DNA of 64,000 bases from a virus, in the IMG/VR virus record IMGVR_UViG_3300037502_002220, positions 1-64,000 of that record; one strand, given 5' to 3'. The notes under the pieces were generated by a model. It had not been told where the DNA came from, ran no database searches, and saw only the letters and a program-made list of their open reading frames with translations. Both the position numbers and the translations under genes were made by a program. This document shows positions 1 to 9,211 of the stretch, piece after piece (within the stretch, counting starts at the first letter, position 1; the number at the start of each line of letters is the position of its first letter).

Positions 1-9
1 TATGATATT

Positions 10-822
10 ATGGTAGATTCTAATATCATAGAAGCTGACGAAGAGTTTAAACCTACTGTTGAAAACTTTGAAGAACTAGTATCTGTACTACCAGAGCACT
101 TTCTAGCACAAGCTGTGAGTAAGCTACCTGACTTTGTACAAGATATTATTCAACTTGGTTTTGAAAACCCTTCGCTTTCTGTAGATGATATTTCCAAGTT
201 CTTTGAAACCTATCACGTTGCACAGGAAAAGTTAGTAGAACCTACTACTGACGATGAAGCTTATGATTTCCTTAAGCCTGTGCTATTACAAACTAAGTTG
301 TTTCCAACTGAAGCTAAGGCTGAAAAGTATCTAGACGATCTTCTAGATGAAGGTTTGCTTTTAGATAAGGCTAAAGAGGTGTATCAAGAACGTTTAGAAG
401 AACTTGATAAACTTAGGCAAGAAGAACTTAGCCAAGTATCTGCTATGCGTAAAGAAGCAGAGGAACAACAACGTGCGTTTTATGAGACGCTTTTTGATAC
501 TGTAGAAGACCTAGATTGGGAATCTTCACGCAAAAAAATAGTACTTGATAATCTACATCCAGATGAAGTACAGCGTAAGAACCAGTTGATAGCACAGTCT
601 CCTAAAGCACTTGTACAACTTGCTGATATCTATTCGTATTTCAACGAAGATAAAGGTGAGTTTGATTTTAGTGATTTTGGTATACGTAAAGTATCCAAGA
701 AACTTAAAGAAGATAAAGAGAATATTGAAAGAGATAGGGTGTCTTCACATCTATCTAAATTAAAAACAAACCCGAAAGATCCAGGTGGTTCTTTCTGGGC
801 TTCATTTAAACAAACTAATTAA
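10..822 (+). CDS. Scaffold-like acidic protein upstream of the capsid gene (possibly 5'-partial)
   Basis: This 270-residue protein is acidic and mostly helical in character, with a charged Glu/Lys/Leu-rich stretch around residues 110-160 that could form a coiled coil. It ends 11 nt before the major capsid gene. No catalytic motif is visible. Scaffold proteins of tailed phages are usually acidic, helical and encoded just before the capsid protein, so a scaffold role is inferred from position and composition only. The reading frame stays open to the window edge, so the ATG at 10 may be internal and the gene may begin outside the window. It could also be another head morphogenesis protein. Confidence 0.6.
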   Translation: MVDSNIIEADEEFKPTVENFEELVSVLPEHFLAQAVSKLPDFVQDIIQLGFENPSLSVDDISKFFETYHVAQEKLVEPTTDDEAYDFLKPVLLQTKLFPTEAKAEKYLDDLLDEGLLLDKAKEVYQERLEELDKLRQEELSQVSAMRKEAEEQQRAFYETLFDTVEDLDWESSRKKIVLDNLHPDEVQRKNQLIAQSPKALVQLADIYSYFNEDKGEFDFSDFGIRKVSKKLKEDKENIERDRVSSHLSKLKTNPKDPGGSFWASFKQTN

Positions 823-833
823 AATTATTAAAC

Positions 834-2432
834 ATGTTAAGACGTAGATCGGCGCTTGAAAAAGTTGTACGTACTGGTTGGGGTGGTTCTTATGCTGACT
901 CCTTTACTCACGCACAACTGTTCCGTAGTTATGGCCCTACGTATTTCGGTATGGTTGACGCACAACTTTTCTCATCTGAGATAGAGTCAAATATCATCAA
1001 CAAACCTTGGGTGTGGATGACGATGGCTCAAGGTAATATGATGACAACCAAACCTGGGCATACGGATTATTGCTGGAGGCTTGCAGAAGACGTACAAACT
1101 GATGCACGTATTACGCGAGTAGATTCTAGCTTACCTACTTACCCTGGTAAAGGAAACACACAGTTCAAGATTTATCTTGATCGTGGTTGGTTCCATGCTC
1201 CAGTGTTGTTGAAAACAGATAGTGCTGATGCACCTCTGTTGCGTATTGTAGGTCAACCAGCACAAATTAGTGCTACTGAATGGGAATATGTAGTTCAGTT
1301 GCAAACTGGTGACCCTAATGTTTACATCCTTCCTAAGTACCTTGAAGTTAACCGTAGGGTTATTGACGGTGGTACTTCTGTTGCAGATGAACTAAACTAC
1401 GAATTTGGTGGTGACTACTTCGGTAGCGTATTTGAACTTCAGTCTCATATTGGATACGTTGCACGTAAAGTAGAAGTTACCGATAAGTTTATTCGTCTTG
1501 AGATGGATGGTAAAAGCGATGGTATGAGCTATGGTATCTCTGGTAACGGTGGTGCTTATAGTGATGGTAAAGCAATTAGTGCTGGTTACCTGTACCAACC
1601 TGGTCTTAGTGATAAGACTACACCTAAAGTTCTTGAGAAAGGTTCTTTCATCTCTATGGCTGAAGCTCGTCTTAGTGAGCGTCTTATGGAAGATAAGAAC
1701 TTTATGATGGAATTTGGTCAGAATGAAGTTACGTATCACCCAGTTACTAAGCGTGTGATGAAAGTAGCTCCAGGTTGGAGGCAAATTCGTAAAGATGGTC
1801 ACTATCACCCACACAACGGTTCGCTTACACTGTACGATATCTATGATCGTATTCAAACTGTGTTTACTACGCGCTATGGCGTTGGTGAGCCTGTAGTAGT
1901 ATTGCGTACTGGTAAAGGTGGTATTGAGTGGTTCTCTAAACTCGTAAAGGATGAAGCTGGTCTTTCTCCATTTACACTGTTGGATAGCTTCTTTGTATCT
2001 CGTACAAACTCTGAGATTACACCTAACGCACTCAAGTTTGGTGCACAGTTCACTGAAATCTTGATGCCTAACGGTATTACGCTTAAAGTAATGTACGATC
2101 CTACTAAGGATAACCCTAGGTACTATCCTGAGAAAGTTCCTGGAACTAACTATTCTTACGAATCTTATACGTTTGATGTTCTTGATCTTGGTAATACGGA
2201 TGCAGCTCCAGCAGGTGCACGTACTAAGTCTAACATCTCTATGATCTATGAAGATGCTTACGAGTCTTATTTCATGGTAAGTAACGTATATGATATTATG
2301 AGCGGTGCTAAAAAGAATGGTGAAACGGTATCTGTGCTTGATAAAGAAGCTGGTATCTACCGTGAATCTTCTTGTGCACTTGCGGTATGGGATACTTCAC
2401 GTATCCTTAGTATGCCTTATTTGGCACTTTAA
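834..2432 (+). CDS. Major capsid protein, crAss-like
   Basis: This 532-residue protein is my candidate for the major capsid protein. The length fits crAss-like capsid proteins (about 500 residues), and the N-terminal part, with G-N-M-M-T-T-K-P near residue 64 and many aromatic residues, matches my memory of the family. It has no signal peptide, membrane segment or enzymatic motif. Position supports the call: a scaffold-like gene lies just upstream and head/connector genes follow. Codon choice is strongly biased towards GGT, CGT, GTA and CTT, as expected for a very highly expressed gene, and this bias produces long spurious antisense frames. The start has an A-rich leader but no clear Shine-Dalgarno sequence. 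A structural model should show an HK97 fold. Confidence 0.85.
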   Translation: MLRRRSALEKVVRTGWGGSYADSFTHAQLFRSYGPTYFGMVDAQLFSSEIESNIINKPWVWMTMAQGNMMTTKPGHTDYCWRLAEDVQTDARITRVDSSLPTYPGKGNTQFKIYLDRGWFHAPVLLKTDSADAPLLRIVGQPAQISATEWEYVVQLQTGDPNVYILPKYLEVNRRVIDGGTSVADELNYEFGGDYFGSVFELQSHIGYVARKVEVTDKFIRLEMDGKSDGMSYGISGNGGAYSDGKAISAGYLYQPGLSDKTTPKVLEKGSFISMAEARLSERLMEDKNFMMEFGQNEVTYHPVTKRVMKVAPGWRQIRKDGHYHPHNGSLTLYDIYDRIQTVFTTRYGVGEPVVVLRTGKGGIEWFSKLVKDEAGLSPFTLLDSFFVSRTNSEITPNALKFGAQFTEILMPNGITLKVMYDPTKDNPRYYPEKVPGTNYSYESYTFDVLDLGNTDAAPAGARTKSNISMIYEDAYESYFMVSNVYDIMSGAKKNGETVSVLDKEAGIYRESSCALAVWDTSRILSMPYLAL

Positions 2433-2461
2433 TGTTTAATAACCTATAAATAGAAGCAAGA

Positions 2462-3574
2462 ATGCAAGGTTTAAGACTAATTGTAAAGCCTGTTCCTAGA
2501 GATTCAGTTCAACGCAGGCACCTCACACCAGTTAGGGTGTGGGATCCAGAGAAGAAGACACTTGTTGATACGGGTCAAGTTACAGCACAAACTAAAGCTA
2601 AAGGTGCTGTAGAGATTTTAAGTTTTATACCAAACTTACAAACAGGTAAGTTTGCAACAGGACTTGAAGAAATGGTACCCAATCCGTTTAAAGATATGGA
2701 GATACTTGCCTTAAAAGGTAGGTATCTCCTATCTGATGAGTGGGATCTAGTAGCTCCTCAGATTGTTAAAGCGGATAAAATCATGCGTCAAACCTGGTAT
2801 GAAATCCTTGATAGTGTAGGACCTAATAGTTATACACCGTTAATGCCAAGGAATATTCAAACTATTGGTCCTATGCGCGTAACAAGTGATGAGAAAGTAC
2901 CACGCACATTTATTGAGACGTTTAAAGTAACGCTTGTAGATGGTGCTAATGTATTTCTGTGGGATCATTCTAGATCACGTATGGCTATACAGTTGCTTAA
3001 AAACCATATTGCTGTAGCACCTACGCGTGAAGTAGCTAATCCTACACTTCATAACTGGTACATTGCACTTGAAGATGAAGAAGAACTTAGTCGCATTGAA
3101 ATCGATGATCTTGAAAATGATGCTATTGCAGAACTTGCTATGCTTCAGAAGAATGCTCCTGAAGATCGCATGTACAAACTAGCAGTAGTACTTGATCTTG
3201 CTAGAGGTGAAATGTCACCACTCGTTGTTAAAGATATGCTTAACAGGTATATCAAAAACAAGACTTCAGATAAGAAGTCACGTATTGAAAAGTTCATGGA
3301 CACTGTATCTATCTTGAAAGAACAAGAAGGTAGGTTTAACGTGATGTATGCTGTAACACAAGCTATCAACGTTGGTCTAATGATTTTTGATGCTGGTTTC
3401 TTGTACTGGAGGTCTAAAGCAGATCAAGCACAGATCTATCGTTGGCGCAGTAGGGAAGAATTTATTGCTTTCCTCGAAGGGGAATATGCTAAATACAAAC
3501 CAAAGTCTAAAGATAACGGTGTAAATTATTACGCTGATCTTTTGGCTGAACTAGAAAGTAGAGGTGTAAAATGA
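2462..3574 (+). CDS. Conserved head/connector structural protein next to MCP
   Basis: The product is 370 residues with no recognisable enzymatic motif. The N-terminal half is rich in Val, Pro and aromatic residues. The C-terminal half from about residue 200 is charged and helical, and it ends in a Lys/Tyr-rich tail. It starts 29 nt after the capsid gene and its TGA stop overlaps the ATG of the next gene, so the two are probably translationally coupled. A structural role in the head or vertex is inferred from position alone; I do not recognise the family by motif. Confidence 0.6.
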   Translation: MQGLRLIVKPVPRDSVQRRHLTPVRVWDPEKKTLVDTGQVTAQTKAKGAVEILSFIPNLQTGKFATGLEEMVPNPFKDMEILALKGRYLLSDEWDLVAPQIVKADKIMRQTWYEILDSVGPNSYTPLMPRNIQTIGPMRVTSDEKVPRTFIETFKVTLVDGANVFLWDHSRSRMAIQLLKNHIAVAPTREVANPTLHNWYIALEDEEELSRIEIDDLENDAIAELAMLQKNAPEDRMYKLAVVLDLARGEMSPLVVKDMLNRYIKNKTSDKKSRIEKFMDTVSILKEQEGRFNVMYAVTQAINVGLMIFDAGFLYWRSKADQAQIYRWRSREEFIAFLEGEYAKYKPKSKDNGVNYYADLLAELESRGVK

Positions 3575-4275
3575 TTATAACAAAGATGCACTGGTTGTTT
3601 AAGGAGAGGTACAATAGGTCTTCTTCTAATTATTATCCTGACTACTCACCTGCTCAGATAGATCAACTATTAAACGCAGCAGGTGAAGATATGCTACATC
3701 AATTTGCAGCTAGGGAGGATAAACAGATGTTCTTTGATATGATGTCACCTCTGTTGACTACTGGTATACTAGAACCTGTATCTAACGATGGTTCTGTATA
3801 TAAGTTTGACTTATCACAATTAGAAAAACCTTACTTCTACAATAAACGTATTGTAGCTAAGACTGATTGTGGTAACGTAAAAGTTAATATTATCGGTCAC
3901 GGTACATTAAATGATGTTCTAGCAGATGCGTTGCAAAAACCATCTAAAACATGGAACAGGATATACGGTGTATTTCAAGAAGGTGGTATTACACTCTACA
4001 CAGATCATATTGTAGATAATATCAAGATTGAATACTATCGTGTACCTAAGCCTGTGTTCTTTGGTGGTTATGATACTTTTGAATATCTAAACTGTTTGCA
4101 GTCAAGCACAAACTGCACAGAATTTTATTCTAAAGTTAGTCAACCTCATGACTGTGAATTTGATGCAAATTATCATACGCGAATCGTAGATTTTGCAGTA
4201 AGAGAAGCACAGCGAACACTAGGACAACAGGAGATAGCTTTGACTGTTAATAAGGTGGATACATTATTGAACTAA
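3571..4275 (+). CDS. Putative head-tail connector or ring-type structural protein
   Basis: This 234-residue protein begins at an ATG that overlaps the upstream stop (ATGA). The N-terminus is basic and aromatic and is followed by a helical segment (residues 25-70) and a beta-rich middle. Cysteines cluster around residues 175-200. It looks soluble, with no signal peptide or membrane segment. Small proteins between the capsid and tail genes of podoviruses often form connector rings, and that role is inferred from context. An alternative in-frame ATG lies 15 nt downstream; the first ATG is preferred because of the overlap coupling. Confidence 0.5.
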   Translation: MIITKMHWLFKERYNRSSSNYYPDYSPAQIDQLLNAAGEDMLHQFAAREDKQMFFDMMSPLLTTGILEPVSNDGSVYKFDLSQLEKPYFYNKRIVAKTDCGNVKVNIIGHGTLNDVLADALQKPSKTWNRIYGVFQEGGITLYTDHIVDNIKIEYYRVPKPVFFGGYDTFEYLNCLQSSTNCTEFYSKVSQPHDCEFDANYHTRIVDFAVREAQRTLGQQEIALTVNKVDTLLN

Positions 4276-4291
4276 AAAACTTTAATTAGAT

Positions 4292-5689
4292 ATGAAACGA
4301 ACAAATCGTTCTCAAGCACCTATGGAGACTTTTCTCGTAGGTAAATCTAACCAAGCGCTTGTAGTTAGCGGTGACTTGGTTACTGCTGGTACCTCTCTTA
4401 ATATTGCTGATGGACAACTTGGTGTACTTTCTGCAGACCCTAATGGTACTGTAAAACCTGGTAAGTTTATCCCTGCTGCTACTACTGCAGCTAACGTAAA
4501 AGCTATTGAGATTATCCAAGGTACGCCTAACTCTTCTCAGACTACTGAAGTAAATGCGTTTGGCATTGGTCATAAAGCATATGTACGCTCTGGTGTTATC
4601 GCTAAAGATAAGATCCGTTCTGTATCTACGCTTGTATACCAGCACCCTAGGTATTCTATCTGGTATCTGAGTGGAGTATCTGCACTTGCAGCTAATACGA
4701 GCTACTACGCTACGATTACGCTTGAAGGTGAGCGTATTGATACTACGCATGGTATGAACCGTGAAGTAATCCGTCAGAGTGTTAAAACTCCAGCTACACT
4801 TCCTACTGATGCAGCAGACTTTGTACTTCAGAACCTTGCACTTAAGATTAACCAATCTAGCAAGTTTGTAAACCCAAATACAAACTATGCTGGTAACAAG
4901 CCTATTGTTGCGTTTGGTGTTAAGTCTTCTGGTGGTTCTGGAACTACGATTGGTACGCTTACTAAGAACACTGCAGCGTTTAACTTTGCTAAGTACACTG
5001 TAGGTGGTAGTGCAATTCAATCTACGTTTAAAACTGATCTTGATCTTATCAACTCACTAAAAACTGCGATTGGTTCTGTATCTGGTCTTTCTACAGCTAC
5101 GATTGAAAACCTTGGTAACGTAGCTCCTGGTTCTGCGTCTACTGTTGATGGTCTTTTGATTATCGCATTCCGTGAGAAAGAGATCGCTGCATTTGACGAT
5201 GTTAAAGAACTCTCTATCCGTGCTGATGTTAACTTTGGTGCTGAGTTGGGTGTAGCACAACCTACGTATACGTTGAGCCACGTATGTACGCCTTCTGAAG
5301 GTGTAAACACTGGTCGTCAAGTATACCTGCGTTATGCTGATCGTGCAGAGCAACAGATCTTCACATTGCAGAATTGGCCTATCAACGGTAAACCATATCC
5401 TGTACCTGAGAATTATCTGAGCAAAACTGGAAAGTACACCGTTACGATTATCGAATACTACGATAATGATAACGTAATTTCTGGTGAGCATGAGTTTGTT
5501 AAAACTGCTGTTATTTGTTTGCCAGCAGCAATCTCTGATGAAACTGTAAGTGCTTCTACTGGTCTTACGATTGCTACCAGTGACACAGCTACGGTAACAG
5601 CATTGAACAACACACTTTCTGCTTGGATTGCAGGTTCTGCAAATGTTCAGTATCTTGGTAGTGCAGTGTCTGGAACCATCTTCGTATAA
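4292..5689 (+). CDS. Abundant virion structural protein (capsid auxiliary or similar)
   Basis: The 465-residue product is rich in Ala, Thr, Val, Gly and Ser and looks largely beta-structured. It has no Cys-rich or catalytic motif and no transmembrane segment. Its codon use is as extreme as that of the major capsid gene, with GGT, GTA, ACG and CTT favoured, and long antisense open frames arise from it. That suggests very high expression and therefore a high-copy virion component, such as a capsid auxiliary or decoration protein. The exact role is not visible. The TAA stop overlaps the ATG of the following membrane-protein gene (TAATG). Confidence 0.55.
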   Translation: MKRTNRSQAPMETFLVGKSNQALVVSGDLVTAGTSLNIADGQLGVLSADPNGTVKPGKFIPAATTAANVKAIEIIQGTPNSSQTTEVNAFGIGHKAYVRSGVIAKDKIRSVSTLVYQHPRYSIWYLSGVSALAANTSYYATITLEGERIDTTHGMNREVIRQSVKTPATLPTDAADFVLQNLALKINQSSKFVNPNTNYAGNKPIVAFGVKSSGGSGTTIGTLTKNTAAFNFAKYTVGGSAIQSTFKTDLDLINSLKTAIGSVSGLSTATIENLGNVAPGSASTVDGLLIIAFREKEIAAFDDVKELSIRADVNFGAELGVAQPTYTLSHVCTPSEGVNTGRQVYLRYADRAEQQIFTLQNWPINGKPYPVPENYLSKTGKYTVTIIEYYDNDNVISGEHEFVKTAVICLPAAISDETVSASTGLTIATSDTATVTALNNTLSAWIAGSANVQYLGSAVSGTIFV

Positions 5690-6027
5690 TGGAAAAGTTT
5701 ATAGATACTTTTATTAATCAGTTAGCGAAAGCGAATCCCGCAACGGAAACCGTCTACTCATTGATCTTGTTGATCTTGGTAGCGGTTTCCGTTACTTTCT
5801 ACCAACTCTATAAGACTGAACGTAAAGAGAATACTGAATGGGCTGAGAAGAGTATGAAAGTAGCTGAGCTTATGTCTACTATTCATTTGCGTTTAGAAGA
5901 TCAACGTAAAGATAAAGGTAAGATTGATGAGTTTAATTACAAGATAGATACCTTAATTAGAAACGTTGAAGAGTTACGAGAGCTTCGAGATTTACTTATT
6001 GCTATAAGGGAATCTGTGAACAAATGA
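5689..6027 (+). CDS. Small single-pass membrane protein with coiled-coil tail
   Basis: The 112-residue protein has one clear hydrophobic segment (about residues 22-40, Val/Leu/Ile-rich) followed by a long charged, helical C-terminal region (about 45-110) with coiled-coil character. This layout occurs in phage spanins and holin partners, but nothing identifies it as either. It sits among head genes, away from the lysin at 19613-20053. The start overlaps the upstream stop and its own stop overlaps the next start, so it is embedded in a coupled chain. The segment coding for the membrane helix contains a perfect inverted repeat (see 5742-5793). Confidence 0.55.
   Translation: MEKFIDTFINQLAKANPATETVYSLILLILVAVSVTFYQLYKTERKENTEWAEKSMKVAELMSTIHLRLEDQRKDKGKIDEFNYKIDTLIRNVEELRELRDLLIAIRESVNK
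5742..5793. repeat. 11-bp perfect inverted repeat around a 9-bp tandem repeat
   Basis: Positions 5742-5752 (AACGGAAACCG) are the exact reverse complement of 5783-5793. The 30-nt spacer holds a direct repeat of TTGATCTTG (two adjacent copies, about 5761-5778), and CTAC/GTAG at its edges can extend the stem after a one-base bulge. All of it lies inside the reading frame of the small membrane protein. It could form a stable mRNA hairpin over the codons for the membrane helix. Confidence 0.6.
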
Positions 6028-6398
6028 AACGTTACTTTAAAACCGAAAACAGGGCGTTAAAAGCGTTCTCAGCTAAAATCTGTGAGCTAGAGAACTTTGT
6101 TAACGAGCACGTAACTGATAATGTGCAATACCCTGACACTTACACTAGTGTAAAAGAGGATATTAAAGTAAGGAGTATTAAGAGCATAGAAGACCTTGCT
6201 GATCCTGAAGAGAAAGAACACCGTGATGTATTTAGCGCATGTGATTTTGTAAACAATCTTGTACTTGCGTTAAAGTACGAATCAAAAGATAATGTTAACT
6301 GCGTACAAGAAGTTATACGTTATTTAAAAGCTAAGCATGAAATACATTCGTATACACCTGTAAAGAAAGGGTTTATTATCGTTCAACTTAAAAAATAA
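6024..6398 (+). CDS. Hypothetical small protein
   Basis: This 124-residue soluble protein starts with an ATGA overlap on the previous gene. The N-terminus is basic and the body is mixed helical. The C-terminal third (about 95-124) has the look of a small alpha/beta unit. I do not recognise a family. Its place between a small membrane protein and another helical protein in the head region gives no specific function. Confidence 0.5.
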   Translation: MKRYFKTENRALKAFSAKICELENFVNEHVTDNVQYPDTYTSVKEDIKVRSIKSIEDLADPEEKEHRDVFSACDFVNNLVLALKYESKDNVNCVQEVIRYLKAKHEIHSYTPVKKGFIIVQLKK

Positions 6399-6404
6399 AT
6401 AATC

Positions 6405-6980
6405 ATGGGAAAAGACAAACCTGTTAATGATGTAATGCGTGCAATTATGATCGCTAGTCTTAAGTTCTTTAGGACACAAGTACTTAAGCGTGTTGATGAT
6501 CAAAACGAACACTTGGAAAAAGGTGTAGAGATTAGCTTTATGCCTGTTGAAGAAATTATACTTGCACTTAATGACGATAATCCTGATAACAAGGAGCAGG
6601 TTACTGCAATCATCCTTGAGTGGATTAATGGTCCTGTAGCTGATCTTGTAGAAGATATCTTCACAGATCTTATTGAAAAGAACGATGATGAAAACCTCAA
6701 AGCTGTCTTTTCTCAAGTACTAATGCTTGGTATTCAAGTACTAAAAGTATACACAGATAACGATGAAAAGAACAAAGAACAACTTAAAGTAATCTTTGAT
6801 AAGTTTATCGAATCTCCTAAAACACAAGTATTGCTTACAGATAACATTCTTAAGCCAGTACTTGTGAAGATCATTAAAGATGAAAAGTGGGCTGAGTACA
6901 TTGTAAACTTGGTAAAGAACTCTTTAGCAAGCTTGCAGCGTACTAAAGATTCTAATAACAACAGTATTAAATTAATCTAA
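6405..6980 (+). CDS. Hypothetical all-helical acidic protein
   Basis: The 191-residue product looks entirely alpha-helical, with evenly spaced Leu, Ile and Val and many Asp, Glu and Lys residues. The last 15 residues are Asn/Ser-rich and probably disordered. There is no membrane segment or motif I can name. It is co-directional with its neighbours and separated from the next gene by only 2 nt. It may be a small structural or assembly protein. Confidence 0.5.
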   Translation: MGKDKPVNDVMRAIMIASLKFFRTQVLKRVDDQNEHLEKGVEISFMPVEEIILALNDDNPDNKEQVTAIILEWINGPVADLVEDIFTDLIEKNDDENLKAVFSQVLMLGIQVLKVYTDNDEKNKEQLKVIFDKFIESPKTQVLLTDNILKPVLVKIIKDEKWAEYIVNLVKNSLASLQRTKDSNNNSIKLI

Positions 6981-6982
6981 TA

Positions 6983-7483
6983 ATGGTACTTACACAGACT
7001 TATAGTCTTATTACAATTACTAGTAGTCCAGCTATTACTGCTTTTGTTGCTGATAACACAAAACCACTTAAGCTAGATGTATGGCATAACTGTAACAAGT
7101 TTGAAACAATTACAGTATTAGCTAACCAGATTGTTAACGGTTCGTTAGTAATTACCCCAGCTATGCTTGGTATGACTAATGAATTTCAAAATGGTGTATA
7201 TCGCATACGTCTTAAGTATTTAGCAACAACTGTAGTTGAAGATAATGGACTTGTGTACATGGATAAGAATATAAACTGTGATCTTATAGATTTATTTAGT
7301 AAGCATATTGAATGTCTTGAAGGTAAATCTTGTGATGAGAATTATGCTTTCTGGGCTTTTGCTTTTCACAAGATCCTTCAAGATATTATTTGGTGTGACG
7401 ATAGCGTGTATGAAAATGCATGTGTAGTATATGATAAATTACAATCAATTTTAAACGAAGAAGTAGACTGTGGATGTAAGTAA
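6983..7483 (+). CDS. Structural protein with beta N-terminus and Cys-rich C-terminus
   Basis: The first 85 or so of the 166 residues look like a beta-sandwich (Thr, Ile, Val and Asn-rich with regular hydrophobic alternation). The C-terminal 75 residues are helical and contain several cysteines, ending in C-G-C-K. This is the first gene of a cluster of Cys- and Thr-rich surface-type proteins that leads to the giant fibre, so a fibre-base or adaptor role is plausible but inferred. It overlaps the next gene by 14 nt. Confidence 0.5.
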   Translation: MVLTQTYSLITITSSPAITAFVADNTKPLKLDVWHNCNKFETITVLANQIVNGSLVITPAMLGMTNEFQNGVYRIRLKYLATTVVEDNGLVYMDKNINCDLIDLFSKHIECLEGKSCDENYAFWAFAFHKILQDIIWCDDSVYENACVVYDKLQSILNEEVDCGCK

Positions 7484-7772
7484 TCAACTGTTATGCAAGC
7501 TTCTTAAAGATGCTGCTAAAGTAGCTAAGAACTACGATTATATGATCGCTTGTAATCCTGTAGAGTTCTGCAGTGATGCAAGTGATTATTTTGCATATAC
7601 GTTAGCACCTGCTTGTAACGAAGATGTTCAACGATACATTGAACGTAAGTATAAAAAATTACCAGGTGTTACTACAACAACATCTACAACACAAACTAAC
7701 TGTGATATCGACGTACAAGATATCACACCTACTGTAACCTGTTCTACAATAACAATACAAGTACTACAATGA
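7470..7772 (+). CDS. Small Cys/Thr-rich protein, probably part of the fibre module (GTG start)
   Basis: The start is a GTG at 7470 inside the end of the previous gene; the next in-frame ATG would lose about 24 residues. The first 65 of 100 residues look helical and hold four cysteines, resembling the C-terminal part of the upstream protein. Then comes a Thr-rich linker (about residues 68-77) and the beginning of what looks like an Ig-type strand pattern. The TGA overlaps the ATG of the next gene, whose product starts directly in an Ig-like domain. The pair may be made by coupled reinitiation or could once have been one polypeptide. Confidence 0.5.
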   Translation: MDVSNQLLCKLLKDAAKVAKNYDYMIACNPVEFCSDASDYFAYTLAPACNEDVQRYIERKYKKLPGVTTTTSTTQTNCDIDVQDITPTVTCSTITIQVLQ

Positions 7773-9211
7773 TAAAAGTTGTCAAGCGTATAAAGATTAC
7801 TACTGGTCAAGCACCGTTCACATATCAGTGGACTACGAGTAACAACTGCTTGACATTTTCTCAAGCATCTGGTGTAGTCACTGGTGATGTACTTGAGACT
7901 ACACTTAATTTTGCAAGTGAAACTTGTAATCCTACTATTAATCTTATTATAACATCAGCGTGCGGTAATAGTGAAACATTTCCTATTTCAGTAACATTAC
8001 CGTGTACAAGCTTGGTGTTAAACCCTATTACTGCAAACAGGTATAAGTTTACAGTAACTGCAGCAGCTCCTGGATGTTCTAAGGTAACATTTAAGTGGGA
8101 CTTCGATACTGCAGTGTGGGGATTTAGATCTATTGTAGATTCACCATTTAGTTCTACGTTAGATCTATCTATCAACAAAGACTTTAATTTAACTACGCCT
8201 ATAAAAGTTACAGCTACAGACTGTAACAACTGTGTAAAAGAAGCTACATATACTTTTACACTAGAACTAGATCGTGCACCAGATGAAACTGTAGTACTAT
8301 ATCCTATTAAAGATGGCGTAGGTTATGAATCTGGTGAGATTACATTTAAGTTACTAGATGGTGCTTTTAAAGATACTATAGCACAAACACTACCTGAAGG
8401 TATATCTTTCACTAAAATTGCTGATGGTAAGTTTAAGTATACTTTTAACAAAGCATCTTTTCCTAATAACACGTACGTATCAGAAGGTACATATACGTTT
8501 ATCACTAAAGATGTACTTAGAACACTACCAGGTAAAATTACATTTATACTTAAGCCTGCTGAGCAAGTAGTAGAACCTATTAGCTTTCAACCTAAGACTG
8601 TAAAATTAAATTGTGTATCTACACCTAACTTTGTAACTGTTATAGACATTACTAACGATGTTGTAGTTAAGCAAGGATATACAGTAGACTGGTCTTCATT
8701 TTTACTGTTATCTCCACCAGAACCTAATTCTCCTAGCATCAAGTTGGTGTCTATAGAAGGTAAACAGTGTATTGAATATACGGCACCTAGTCCTTTAGTA
8801 CAAGATGTATTTCAGTTTAGGATTTGTACTAATACACCACAAACTGGTCAACGTGGATGTACTACTGGAGTAGTTACTATTATTCCTTGTATTCAAGAAC
8901 CACAAGCAGTTAACGATACATTTACTATAGCTGCTAATACAACTACAGAGATAGATGTATTACTTAATGATCTAGGCAATGGTTCTCCAGTTAAAGAAGA
9001 TTCTATCGTAGTTTCTGATGTTCAATCTGGAATTACTGTAGCACCTAACCCTAATGGTAAAATAGCAGTTACTGTACAAGCTGGTGTAACAGGTACTAGG
9101 ACATTTAAGTATAAGTTTAAAAACTGGGGTGGCTATGATTCTAACGTAGCTACAGTTACTTTAAACATTGTAAGTGCTGGTGTAAATACTAACGTAATAC
9201 TTTGTGATTAA
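7769..9211 (+). CDS. Multi-Ig/PKD-like surface protein
   Basis: The 480-residue protein reads as a string of beta-sandwich domains. The first has the P-F-T-Y-Q-W pattern typical of SprB/PKD-like repeats in Bacteroidetes surface proteins. Two or three further Ig-like units follow. The last (about residues 385-475) contains A-V-N-D-T-F-T-I and N-D-L-G, a pattern of cadherin/Ig-like repeats found in large adhesins. Paired cysteines are frequent. There is no signal peptide. It lies upstream of the fibre and probably decorates the virion surface or links to the fibre, perhaps binding host glycans; this is inferred from domain type. Confidence 0.55.
   Translation: MIKVVKRIKITTGQAPFTYQWTTSNNCLTFSQASGVVTGDVLETTLNFASETCNPTINLIITSACGNSETFPISVTLPCTSLVLNPITANRYKFTVTAAAPGCSKVTFKWDFDTAVWGFRSIVDSPFSSTLDLSINKDFNLTTPIKVTATDCNNCVKEATYTFTLELDRAPDETVVLYPIKDGVGYESGEITFKLLDGAFKDTIAQTLPEGISFTKIADGKFKYTFNKASFPNNTYVSEGTYTFITKDVLRTLPGKITFILKPAEQVVEPISFQPKTVKLNCVSTPNFVTVIDITNDVVVKQGYTVDWSSFLLLSPPEPNSPSIKLVSIEGKQCIEYTAPSPLVQDVFQFRICTNTPQTGQRGCTTGVVTIIPCIQEPQAVNDTFTIAANTTTEIDVLLNDLGNGSPVKEDSIVVSDVQSGITVAPNPNGKIAVTVQAGVTGTRTFKYKFKNWGGYDSNVATVTLNIVSAGVNTNVILCD

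Noticed and set aside
1392-1856. 154-codon open frame antisense to the capsid gene
   Set aside because: It is a shadow caused by the strong codon bias of the capsid gene; composition is Thr/Ile/Phe-rich without any domain.
4286-5491. Long antisense frames (up to 244 codons) over the abundant structural gene
   Set aside because: They mirror the biased codons of the + strand gene, have Arg/Ser/Thr-rich nonsense sequence and no coupled neighbours.
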